NCBI GenBank assembly: GCA_040221175.1 | Contig: JAVJVK010000004.1 | Span: forward strand, 186,001-250,000 | Direction of reading: 5' to 3' | Origin: Phycisphaerales bacterium | Lineage (GTDB): Bacteria > Planctomycetota > Phycisphaerae > Phycisphaerales > UBA1924 | DNA length: 64,000 nt | Part shown: piece by piece, positions 7,271-15,511 of the stretch | Position numbering within the stretch: the first letter of the stretch is position 1 | Layout: each line of letters opens with the position of its first letter | Position numbers and translations under genes: made by a program | The notes under the pieces: generated by a model | Databases searched by the model: none | What the model saw: the letters and a program-made list of their open reading frames with translations, nothing else | Told to the model about the DNA's origin: nothing

Positions 7271-10200
7271 TTACGCAGGCTGGGGCGTGGCCCCCGCGAC
7301 CGGCGTATCGCCCGAGCGGGGCGAGCGCGCCAGCGCCCGGCGGGCGCCCACGCGCATGTCGATCACCAGGCTGAAGAGCAGCGGCGTGAGCAGGAGCGTG
7401 AACAGCGTGCTGACCAGCAACCCGCCCACGACGACCGAACCCAGGCCCCGGTACATCTCCGAGCCCGCGCCGGGGAACAGCACCAGGGGCAGCATGCCGC
7501 CCACGCTGGTGAGCGTGCCCATGAAGATGGGGCGGATGCGGCTGGTGGTGGCGCGGGCGATGGCCTCGTGGGCGTGCTCGACGTCGACCGCCGGGTCCTT
7601 GAGCGGGTCCTTCTCCATGAAGTTGAGGCTCTGGTGCACGATCAGGATCGCGTTGTTCACCACGATGCCCACCAGGATCACGAAGCCCAGGATCGTCAGC
7701 ACGTCCAGGTTCTGCGGGGCGATCGTCGGGTCGGCCGCCGACACGGCGTGCACCCACGCCAAGGCGGCGAACCCGCCCACCACGGCCAGCGGCACCGTGA
7801 ACATGATGACCAGCGGGTACAGGAAGCTCTCGAAGAGCGCGCACATCAGCAGGTACACCACCGCGAGCGCCCATACGAAACGGGCGGTCAGCATGGTCGG
7901 GTAGCTGGCCAGGCCGCCGAAGAGCAGCAGGAAGATGGCCCCCACCAGCACCAGGCCGATGGCCCCGTAGGCGTAGAAGAGCTTCTTGCGGCGCACGGCG
8001 ATCGCGAGCGTGACCACCGCGAGCGCCAGCCCGCCCACCTGGGCGATCCAGCCGAAGATCCACAGGGCCCGCGTGGGCGTGCCGGCAGCGGCGCCGTTGG
8101 TGGCTTCTCCGCCAAGCCCGAACATCGCCTGCTGCACCTCGTCGAGCTTGGCGGCGGTGCCCTCCATCCTGATGCGCATGGTCGAGTCGATCTGGCCGCT
8201 GGCGCGCAGGGGCGTGATGATCTCCTCGCGGATGACCTGGATGACTTCGGCCACCGGCACGCCCTCGGGCGGGCGCACGTTGATGGTGACGCTGGGCAGT
8301 TCCTCGACGCGGCTGATCTCCTGGGGGGCCAGGCCGCGTCTGATGTCCACCACGCTGTCGATGGGCACCACCGGACCGGCGGGCGTGGCGATGGGGATGC
8401 TGAGCATCTTCTCCATGTATTCCAGCCGGCCGCCGAAGGGCAGCATCACCAGGTCCACCTGCTCGCCGTCCAGCTGGTAGTCGCCCACGAAGACGCCGTC
8501 GAAGAGGCCTCGCACGGCGAGCCCGACGCCCTCGGTGGTCAGCCCCAGGTCTCGCCCGACGTTGTTGATCTCGGCGCGGACCTCGGGCTGCTCGAGCGTG
8601 AAGTTCGCCGGGCTGGGCTGGACGCGGCCGTACCCGTACTTGCCCGCCGCGGCCATGAAGGCCTGCTGGGCGACGCTCTTGACCTTGTCCAGGTTGGGCC
8701 CGCTGATCTCGATGTCGATTGTGCCGCCGCCCGCGGCGCCGCGGCCGAAGAGCGAAGCCTGGCTCGCGCCGCCAAAGATGTCGCTGTTGAGCTGGTTGAA
8801 CGTGTTGGTGAGGATCTGGCCAACGGGGATCACCACACGCTCGTTGGCGCTGGTCGCGCCGGCGAACATCTGCGTGCCGAAGGCGCCGATGAAGAAGTTC
8901 TCGATCGCCACCGGTTCGTACGCGGGCATCTCGCCCGTTTCGGGATCCGGCGCGTAGCCATACGGAATCTTGGGCAGGCCCGACGCATCGGTACCGCCGA
9001 TCTGCTGGGTGGTGTAGGGACCGACCTGCGCCTCCATGCGCTCGGCAAGTTCGGTGCGTGCTTCCACGCTCAGGCCCGGGGGCAGCAGCAGCCCGCCGAA
9101 GACCAGGTTGCGGTTACCCGCGGGCAGGTAGTCCAGCGGCGGCATGAGCACCCACGAGAGCAACAGGCTGGCCGCGGTGAGCACGACGATGGCGAGCGGA
9201 CGCAGCGTTGCGCCGCGCCAGGCGCCCATGAGCCACGCGATGCCGCGACCGAATGCCGCGGTTGCGGCCGTCCCGAGCGTTGCAAGCCCGCCCAACGAAC
9301 GGATGGCTCGCCCGGCCCGAGTCTTGGGTCGGCTCGGCTCGCCCAGCCACGCCGCGCTGGCCGAGGGAATCACCGTCAGGGAGACGATGAGCGAGAGCGA
9401 GACCGCGCCCACGATGGCCAGCGAGATATCGCGGAACAGCTGGCCCGCTTCTTCCTGGATGGTCAGGATGGGCACGAACACCACGACGGTGGTCAGGGTG
9501 GAGGCCAACACCGCACCCCAGACTTCCTTGGCGCCCTCGTATGCCGCGACGGCCGGCTTCTTGCCCATGGCGCGGTGGCGGTCGATGTTCTCGAGCACCA
9601 CGATCGCGTTGTCGACCACCATGCCCACCGCGAACGCCAGGCCTGCCAGCGAGATGACGTTCAGCGTACGCCCGAGCCCCAGCAGCACGAGGAACGTGCC
9701 GATGACAGAGATCGGGATGGCCAGGGCAATCACCAGCGTGGCGGGAACGCTTCGCAGGAAGATCAGCAGGACCAGGCCGGCCAGGATGCCGCCGATCCAC
9801 AGGTTCTCGAGCACCAGATCGATCGCCGAGCTGATGTACGTCGTCTCGTCATACACCTGCCGCATGCGCAGGTAGGGCCCGACCTCGGGGTGGAGGTTGG
9901 GCAGGATGTCCTGGCGGATCTGGTCGAGCTGCTCGCGCATATCCGTCATGACCTCGACCACGTTGGCGTCGGTCTGTCGCAATGCGTTGATGGCAAGGCA
10001 CGGCTGGCCGAGCGAGCGCACGAAGCCACGCGGCTTCTCATGGCTGAGCTCGACCGTGCCGATGTCGCGCAAGTAGACGGGCTTGCCATCGCGATAGGCC
10101 ACGATGGTGTCGAGCACCTGCTGCGGATCGCTGAACTGCCCGATCACCCGGACGCGATAGTCGCGCTTGCCCTCGGCGAGCGTCCCGGCCGAGACATTGC

Positions 10201-10858
10201 GGTTCTCGCCCCGCAGGGCGTCATAGACGTTGACGTGGTTGAGCCCGCGCTGGGCCATGGCGTAGGGATCAAGCAGGACGCGGACCTCGCGCTCCCGCCC
10301 GCCGTAAACGTTGACCTCCGCCACGCCGCCCACGCGCTCGAGGAACGGTCGGATCTCCCGATCCACCGGGTCGAACAGGGTCGTGATGTCGAAGTCCTTG
10401 AACCGGTCGATGTGCTCCGGATCGATGTCGATGATGATCCAGGCGATGGCGTTCTCGGGCCCGCCGCTCGTGTCGGCGATGATTGGTTCGTCGACCTCTT
10501 CGGGATAATCGGGCACCTGGCGGAGGGCGTCCGAGACCTCCTGGAGCGCCCGGTCGATGCTGGTGCCGATGTAGTACTCCAGCGTGATGGACGCCGAGCC
10601 CTCGCTGCTCAGGGAACGCATCGACTTGAGATTCGAGACGTTCTTGAGCTGCTCTTCCTGTTCCTTGGTGACCTCATCGACGACTTCCTGCGGGCTGCGG
10701 CCCGGCCAGTTGGTCGTCACGGTGATGATCGGCCGATCCACCGTGGGCGTAAGCTGGATCGGGATGGCGCCCATCCCGATCAGCCCGAACATGACGACGA
10801 TGAGAACGGCAACGACCACGCCCACCGGGCGCTGGATCGCAAGTCGAACGAAATCCAC
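7271..10858 (-). CDS. RND efflux permease
   Basis: A 1195-residue inner-membrane pump of the resistance-nodulation-division superfamily, drug/hydrophobe type. It would use the proton gradient to extrude substrates through a tripartite channel. The N-terminus (FVRLAIQRPVGVVVAVLIVV), the PTVDRPIITVTTNWPG entry and the motif GMVVDNAIVVLENIDRHRA are typical. The proton-relay position is VDN rather than the VDD of AcrB, as in many SwrC-type members. Two large periplasmic loops follow TM1 and TM7. The protein is longer than AcrB (about 1050), with extra sequence near residues 900-960. The start is GTG, three bases after the adaptor stop, with GGAGGGG before it. No outer-membrane TolC homologue is in this operon. 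Confidence 0.93.
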   Translation of the reverse strand: MDFVRLAIQRPVGVVVAVLIVVMFGLIGMGAIPIQLTPTVDRPIITVTTNWPGRSPQEVVDEVTKEQEEQLKNVSNLKSMRSLSSEGSASITLEYYIGTSIDRALQEVSDALRQVPDYPEEVDEPIIADTSGGPENAIAWIIIDIDPEHIDRFKDFDITTLFDPVDREIRPFLERVGGVAEVNVYGGREREVRVLLDPYAMAQRGLNHVNVYDALRGENRNVSAGTLAEGKRDYRVRVIGQFSDPQQVLDTIVAYRDGKPVYLRDIGTVELSHEKPRGFVRSLGQPCLAINALRQTDANVVEVMTDMREQLDQIRQDILPNLHPEVGPYLRMRQVYDETTYISSAIDLVLENLWIGGILAGLVLLIFLRSVPATLVIALAIPISVIGTFLVLLGLGRTLNVISLAGLAFAVGMVVDNAIVVLENIDRHRAMGKKPAVAAYEGAKEVWGAVLASTLTTVVVFVPILTIQEEAGQLFRDISLAIVGAVSLSLIVSLTVIPSASAAWLGEPSRPKTRAGRAIRSLGGLATLGTAATAAFGRGIAWLMGAWRGATLRPLAIVVLTAASLLLSWVLMPPLDYLPAGNRNLVFGGLLLPPGLSVEARTELAERMEAQVGPYTTQQIGGTDASGLPKIPYGYAPDPETGEMPAYEPVAIENFFIGAFGTQMFAGATSANERVVIPVGQILTNTFNQLNSDIFGGASQASLFGRGAAGGGTIDIEISGPNLDKVKSVAQQAFMAAAGKYGYGRVQPSPANFTLEQPEVRAEINNVGRDLGLTTEGVGLAVRGLFDGVFVGDYQLDGEQVDLVMLPFGGRLEYMEKMLSIPIATPAGPVVPIDSVVDIRRGLAPQEISRVEELPSVTINVRPPEGVPVAEVIQVIREEIITPLRASGQIDSTMRIRMEGTAAKLDEVQQAMFGLGGEATNGAAAGTPTRALWIFGWIAQVGGLALAVVTLAIAVRRKKLFYAYGAIGLVLVGAIFLLLFGGLASYPTMLTARFVWALAVVYLLMCALFESFLYPLVIMFTVPLAVVGGFAALAWVHAVSAADPTIAPQNLDVLTILGFVILVGIVVNNAILIVHQSLNFMEKDPLKDPAVDVEHAHEAIARATTSRIRPIFMGTLTSVGGMLPLVLFPGAGSEMYRGLGSVVVGGLLVSTLFTLLLTPLLFSLVIDMRVGARRALARSPRSGDTPVAGATPQPA

Positions 10859-10861
10859 GGG

Positions 10862-12064
10862 TCACGCCCCTCCGGCCGGATCGCCGCCCGTCGCGGCACC
10901 GGCGTCTTGCTCCCCCGAGCCTTGTGCGGCCTGCTGGTCGCTTGGAAGATTCACGATGTTGAGCGGTTGCATGGGGAACATTCGCTCGTTGCCTTCGACG
11001 ACCACCATGGCGCCCGGAGGCATCGCCCCCGCACGGATCGCCACGCGATCGCCGGCGGCGAACAGCCGCGTGACCCGGGCGGGTGCTGCAGCGAAACCGC
11101 CATCCTGCCCGGCAACGGCAAAGTACACGTACTCTCCCGCGTCGTCGCGCAACATGGCGTCCTTGTGCACCGTCAGCGTCGGCTCCGTCACGCCCGTGGG
11201 CGTCAGACCGATCACGCTCATGCCCGGGCGGAACCGTTCCTCTTCGTTCGCGAGGACAACCCGGACGGGAAACAGCCGGCTCCTCGGATCGGCATCGGGA
11301 ACGATCGTGAATCGCTCGGCCTCGACCTCGTCGCCCGTGGCCGGCACCCGGACGCGGACGCGACCATCCTCGCGCGTCAGGCGATCGATGAGCCGCTCGG
11401 GCACGTCGATCCATGCCTCGACGGTTTCGAGGGAAACCATCTCAGCGACGGTGTCTCCTCCCCCCAGCCACTGACCCGCTTCGGCCACGCGGCGCACGAT
11501 GCGGCCGCCGAACGGTGCCCGCACGATCATGTCTTCGACACGGGTCTGGGCCAGATCGACGAGCACCTCGTTGAGCACGACGTCTGCGCGGGCCGCGGCC
11601 AGCCTCGCCTCGGCGGCCTGGAGGTCGGTGCGGGCCTGGTCGACCTCGCGCTCGTTTCCGCCGCCGCGGTCAAACGTCTGCTGGACGCGCTCCAGGTCTC
11701 GCTTGGCGTTCTCGACGAGTGCTTCGCGTTCGGCAACCACGGCTTTTACGCTCTCGAGCACGGCGCGGGCGCGGCGGAGTTCGAGCGCAGCTCGCTTGTC
11801 ATCCAGTCGTGCGATGACTTGACCGGCTTGGACCTTGTCGCCCTCGCGCACCAGCACGTCAGCGACCAGTCCTTCTTCCTCGGCGGCCAGCACGCTCCGT
11901 CGGGCCGCACGTATCTGTCCGGTCGATTCGCGCCACGTCTCGAGCGGCTGGCTGCGGGCCTGGTCGATGCGCACCGTCGCGGGAGGCGCCTGTGCGAGAC
12001 CGACATCGATTCCGAAGAAGAACACCCCCAGCGCCGCCAAGAAGACGGCCGCATTCCATCGCAT
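10862..12064 (-). CDS. RND periplasmic adaptor (membrane fusion protein)
   Basis: A 400-residue adaptor of the HlyD/AcrA family that would bridge the downstream RND permease to an outer-membrane channel. It starts with a signal peptide (MRWNAAVFLAALGVFFFGIDVGLAQA). The lipoyl half-motifs are visible as EEEGLVADVLVREGDKVQAGQ and DMIVRAPFGGRIVRRVAEAGQ, with a helical hairpin between (RARAVLESVKAVVAEREALV). A beta-barrel and a membrane-proximal domain follow, then a low-complexity Gly/Ala/Asp tail. The ATG overlaps the TGA of the upstream DUF3299-like gene (ATGA) and has GGAGGA upstream, so the adaptor is coupled to the ABC/DUF3299 part of the operon. Confidence 0.9.
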   Translation of the reverse strand: MRWNAAVFLAALGVFFFGIDVGLAQAPPATVRIDQARSQPLETWRESTGQIRAARRSVLAAEEEGLVADVLVREGDKVQAGQVIARLDDKRAALELRRARAVLESVKAVVAEREALVENAKRDLERVQQTFDRGGGNEREVDQARTDLQAAEARLAAARADVVLNEVLVDLAQTRVEDMIVRAPFGGRIVRRVAEAGQWLGGGDTVAEMVSLETVEAWIDVPERLIDRLTREDGRVRVRVPATGDEVEAERFTIVPDADPRSRLFPVRVVLANEEERFRPGMSVIGLTPTGVTEPTLTVHKDAMLRDDAGEYVYFAVAGQDGGFAAAPARVTRLFAAGDRVAIRAGAMPPGAMVVVEGNERMFPMQPLNIVNLPSDQQAAQGSGEQDAGAATGGDPAGGA

Positions 12065-13488
12065 CAGTTGTCCTCCGAGGCTTGTCGCTTCGAGAGCGAC
12101 GCCCCCTCCATCAGATACATGCCGTACAGCCACTTGCCGCGAACGAACGGATCGACTTTCAAGCGTCCGCTCAAGACGCCAAACTGCGGCCGGCTCTCGA
12201 TCGGCGCCGCGAGCGATACTTCGATGGCATCATACGGGGTCGGGGGGACGCCGAGGCAGCATCCATCCCATGGATGCTGCATCAGGAGCAATTCGCTGAC
12301 AAATCGCTCGGCGAATGGGATTGCGAGGTTGCCCTCGAACCGCACCCACTGACCATCGAACATCGTCACCCGCTCGGGCAATACCAGTCGCCCGCGCGAG
12401 GGATTAAACGTCTCGCTCGCGGACACCAATAGATCCCACGGCAGCACGTAAGGATCGGCCTGCGTCCCCGCGCCGGGAACCGTAAAGCGATCATCGACAC
12501 GCAGTTGTCCGTCCACGACTTCGATCTGGGCGGGTCGAACGTCGAACCCGGCGAACTTCTCGGGCGCCGGGCCAAAGCCCTCCGGCCGCGGCATCGCACG
12601 GATTTCGGCCCAGAGGTCTTCGGTTTCGGGCGGCGGCCGGGTCGACTCAACGCTCGTACCTGCCGTCCACTCTGTCAGCGTAAGTCCGGGTAGAGGATCC
12701 ACGCGCAGCAATCGCTCGGCGCCAAACGCCTGAGCCTGCCCGTCGGGCCCGCGCGCGACGTACCCGGCGAGCTTGCCGGTCTCGTTCAGCAACGCCGCGC
12801 CCAGACGCTCCGACGTGACAGGCTCGGCGAGCACCACGCGGACGACCTGATCCATCACGCGAACCCGTGCGACGCGGAGCACCTCGGTCGCGTGACTGGG
12901 ATCTTCGGCGCCCGGATTCGTGGGACGGTCGATCAAGAGCAGCTTCTCGTCGGGAAACGGCTCGAGGATGGCAATCTGGAAGCCGCGCATCAATTCGCTG
13001 GGCAGATCGACGGTGAGCAGCACAAGATCGATTTCCGGAACGTCGGCGACGATGCGCTCGATTTCGAAGCGCTGGCCGGTGTCCAGGACGACTTCGCCCC
13101 GAACCGCACCCTCGACCACCGACCTGGGTGCTGCCAGGCGCCCGGGCCCGACGAAGAAGCCCGTAACAACCTTCGGCGTCTGGGCATCGGGCGCGAACAG
13201 TTCAACGCTCGCGACGGCCGGGGCGTAGAGCGGAGCCATCGCGCTCAATCCGAGATCCTGGTGCTGGGCGCTCTGGGCGACCTGTTCGCGGACCGACGCC
13301 GACTCGATGGCTTCGGTCGTGCGTCCAACCGGAATGACGTCGACGTCGGCCTCGGTCGGTCCGCTGGAATGCCGCGACGAGCTTGCCTCGAATACCGCGA
13401 TTCCTGCCACCGCAACCACCACCAGCGCGACGAAACCTCCGACGAAGACCGCCGGCGGTACCTTTCTCTCGTTCCCTTGGTTCATCAT
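12064..13488 (-). CDS. Degenerate trypsin-like protein with DUF3299-like domain
   Basis: A 474-residue membrane-anchored protein with one N-terminal membrane segment (residues about 12-33). Residues about 85-255 follow the S1C (HtrA-like) trypsin fold: GFFVGPGRLAAPRSVVEGA is where the catalytic His should be and has Ser, EIDLVLLTVD keeps the Asp, and GAALLNETGKLAGYV is where the Ser should be and has Leu. It is therefore probably a pseudo-protease. Residues about 336-470 resemble DUF3299 (MFDGQWVRFEGNLAIPF ... CCLGVPPTPYDAIEVSL). In my memory of proteobacterial genomes, DUF3299 proteins sit beside an ABC ATPase and an FtsX-type permease, as here. Ten bases separate it from the permease stop; its TGA overlaps the adaptor ATG. 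The fusion is an inference from sequence patterns. Confidence 0.65.
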   Translation of the reverse strand: MMNQGNERKVPPAVFVGGFVALVVVAVAGIAVFEASSSRHSSGPTEADVDVIPVGRTTEAIESASVREQVAQSAQHQDLGLSAMAPLYAPAVASVELFAPDAQTPKVVTGFFVGPGRLAAPRSVVEGAVRGEVVLDTGQRFEIERIVADVPEIDLVLLTVDLPSELMRGFQIAILEPFPDEKLLLIDRPTNPGAEDPSHATEVLRVARVRVMDQVVRVVLAEPVTSERLGAALLNETGKLAGYVARGPDGQAQAFGAERLLRVDPLPGLTLTEWTAGTSVESTRPPPETEDLWAEIRAMPRPEGFGPAPEKFAGFDVRPAQIEVVDGQLRVDDRFTVPGAGTQADPYVLPWDLLVSASETFNPSRGRLVLPERVTMFDGQWVRFEGNLAIPFAERFVSELLLMQHPWDGCCLGVPPTPYDAIEVSLAAPIESRPQFGVLSGRLKVDPFVRGKWLYGMYLMEGASLSKRQASEDN

Positions 13489-13498
13489 GCCCGTAAGG

Positions 13499-14797
13499 CT
13501 AGCCCAGCGGCCGGAGGTGTTCCGCCACAGGGGTCCGATAGGCCAGTATCGCGGGCGCCACGCCTGCCAGGGCGGCCAAGGCCACGGCGGCGATGCCCAC
13601 CATCCCGAACGCTGCCGGGGAAACCGCGGGCTCCACGACCAGCCCCAACTGCACCCGCAACCCCCAGGAGACCGCCAGGCCGCCGAGCACGCTCATGCCC
13701 ACGCCCACGACGGCGCCCGCCGCCCCCAGCAAGATGGCCTCGGCCAGCACCCACCCAACGATCCGCCCTCGGCTTGCACCCAGCACACGAAACGTCGCGA
13801 TCTCCCGTCGGCGCATCTGCCCGGCCGAATAGAGCGCGAGCATGATCGATACAGCGCCCGATACGAGCACGACGAACGCAACGGCGATTAGGAGTCGATC
13901 GACCCGACTGACGATCCGGAACAGGGTGTCGATCTCCGCAGCCGGCGAAGCCACCGTCAGCGACGGATTCCGTCGCAACTCGCTGGCCAACTCTGCGACG
14001 GCTGAACTCGCCTGGCGGCCCTCGCGCACCACGCCGCGCAGATACACGCCCGTCACGAGTCTGTCGGCGGCACTGAGGTCGTCCTCGCCTACGCGTCCGG
14101 CGGCCCCGCCCGACTCACGATCGCGCTTGTCCTGGGCGTGGATGATCCACCCCGAAGCGAGATCGCTGAAGATCACGCGGTCATGCGGCGTGCCGCTGAG
14201 CTCGAGCACGCCAACGACTTCGTACGAGAAGCCTTGGTGCACGAATCCCGCCCCGGCGAGTCCACACGTCAGTTGTATTTCGTCGCCGACTCGAAGGCCT
14301 GTTTCCCGAGCGACGCGCGAGCCGAGTACGACCTCAAAGCGTCCTTCGAGGCGCCGACCCTCGGTGATCTTCCAACGACCGCGCTCTTCGTCACGCTCCG
14401 GGTCGTAGGCCGCGTCCGGGCTGAAGAGTTCGAAGAAGTCCGGCTCGACCGCCATAACCGGGTAATTCTCGAACGAGTCGCCCTGCTGGATCGGCAGGGC
14501 ATATGCCACGCGAGGGTCTCGCTGGAGTTGCTGCACCTGGAGCCAGGTCATCGCGCGACTGGGCGTCCCGGCATGGAACACCGAGTTCAACACGCTGACC
14601 AACGGCGATGGCTCGGCCGAAACGACCAGGTGCATGTTGCCCGCGCCGCGTTCGAGGGTCTGCCGCGTCGCGTCACGCATGCTCAGGATGGTCAGCAGCA
14701 GCCCGACGGCGATCGCCACGGTGAGGGTCGTCGTGACGGTCTGGAACCGCCGGGCAAGCAGGGAGCCCAGCACCACTCTCGAACCACGCAAAGCCAT
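13499..14797 (-). CDS. FtsX/MacB-type ABC transporter permease
   Basis: A 432-residue permease with the MacB/LolE layout: one N-terminal membrane segment (TVTTTLTVAIAVGLLLTILS), a large extracytoplasmic domain of about 230 residues, then three C-terminal membrane segments (LLIAVAFVVLVSGAVSIMLA, the GWVLAEAILLGAAGAVVGVG stretch, and a last one ending LAYRTPVAEHLRPLG). The coupling helix REIATFRVLGASRGRIVGWV is characteristic of FtsX domains. These transporters usually perform mechanical work on periplasmic substrates rather than classical transport. The ATG overlaps the stop of the ATPase gene (ATGA at 14796-14799 region), so the pair forms one complex. Confidence 0.88.
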   Translation of the reverse strand: MALRGSRVVLGSLLARRFQTVTTTLTVAIAVGLLLTILSMRDATRQTLERGAGNMHLVVSAEPSPLVSVLNSVFHAGTPSRAMTWLQVQQLQRDPRVAYALPIQQGDSFENYPVMAVEPDFFELFSPDAAYDPERDEERGRWKITEGRRLEGRFEVVLGSRVARETGLRVGDEIQLTCGLAGAGFVHQGFSYEVVGVLELSGTPHDRVIFSDLASGWIIHAQDKRDRESGGAAGRVGEDDLSAADRLVTGVYLRGVVREGRQASSAVAELASELRRNPSLTVASPAAEIDTLFRIVSRVDRLLIAVAFVVLVSGAVSIMLALYSAGQMRRREIATFRVLGASRGRIVGWVLAEAILLGAAGAVVGVGMSVLGGLAVSWGLRVQLGLVVEPAVSPAAFGMVGIAAVALAALAGVAPAILAYRTPVAEHLRPLG

Positions 14798-15486
14798 CAG
14801 GCCGGCCCTGCCGCATGGATGCCCGCCAACGAGGCCAGATCCTCGACGCGTTCGAAGTGCGACGAAGCGGAGGGGTCATGACTCACGCAGAGCAACGCGG
14901 CCCCCGCTTCGGCACACGCTTCCTTCACGAGTTCGATCGCCGCATCCGCGTTTTCAGGATCGAGACTCGCCGTCGGCTCATCGGCCAGCACGAGCGTCGG
15001 GCGTGCCGCGACCGCCCTCGCAACCGCCACGCGTTGCTGCTGCCCGACGCTCAGTTCTTCCGGCCGTGCATCCACGCGTTCGATGCCCAGACGCTCGAGG
15101 AGTGCCGAGGCTCTGGCTGCGTGCTCGCTCTTGGGGATATCCGAGAACATCATCCCTGCCAGAACGTTTTCCCGTGCGCTAAAGCCGTGCAAAAGATTGA
15201 ACGTCTGGAACACCACGCCCAGATGCCGGCCCCGGAAGTGATCGCGGGCCGCACCGCGGAGGGCGTGCAGGTGTTGCCCAGCGATCTCAACCCGGCCAAG
15301 CGACGGCTCCAGCAACCCGGCGATGAGCCCCAGCAGCGTGGTCTTCCCGCTACCCGACCGACCCCGCAGCAAGGCCATCTCGCCCGCGCCCAACTCGAAG
15401 CGATCAACGCGAACGACCGGCGGGGCGTCGATCGCCCGCCGGTCGTAGCGGAAGCTCAAGTCTTCGATACGCAGGGCTGTGGCCAT
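14797..15486 (-). CDS. ABC transporter ATP-binding protein (MacB/LolD type)
   Basis: A 229-residue ABC ATPase, the motor of the downstream FtsX-type permease. It has Walker A GRSGSGKTT at 42-50, the signature LSVGQQQRVAVARA from 145, Walker B LVLADEPTASLD at about 165-176 and the switch histidine in CVSHD. The signature has Val in place of the common Gly (LSGGQ). It is the first gene of the minus-strand operon that continues through DUF3299, RND adaptor, RND permease and two ankyrin proteins. No strong Shine-Dalgarno is visible before the ATG. The region upstream to the hydrolase stop is only 25 bp, so transcription may begin further upstream. Confidence 0.92.
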   Translation of the reverse strand: MATALRIEDLSFRYDRRAIDAPPVVRVDRFELGAGEMALLRGRSGSGKTTLLGLIAGLLEPSLGRVEIAGQHLHALRGAARDHFRGRHLGVVFQTFNLLHGFSARENVLAGMMFSDIPKSEHAARASALLERLGIERVDARPEELSVGQQQRVAVARAVAARPTLVLADEPTASLDPENADAAIELVKEACAEAGAALLCVSHDPSASSHFERVEDLASLAGIHAAGPA

Positions 15487-15511
15487 GGGCCAAGCTTACG
15501 CACGTGAGCGA

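Noticed and set aside
5342-12352. 2336-codon plus-strand open frame
   Set aside because: It lies opposite the ankyrin, RND permease and adaptor genes, which have clear family motifs. Its composition (His/Arg/Gly/Gln-rich) is the usual antisense by-product of high GC.
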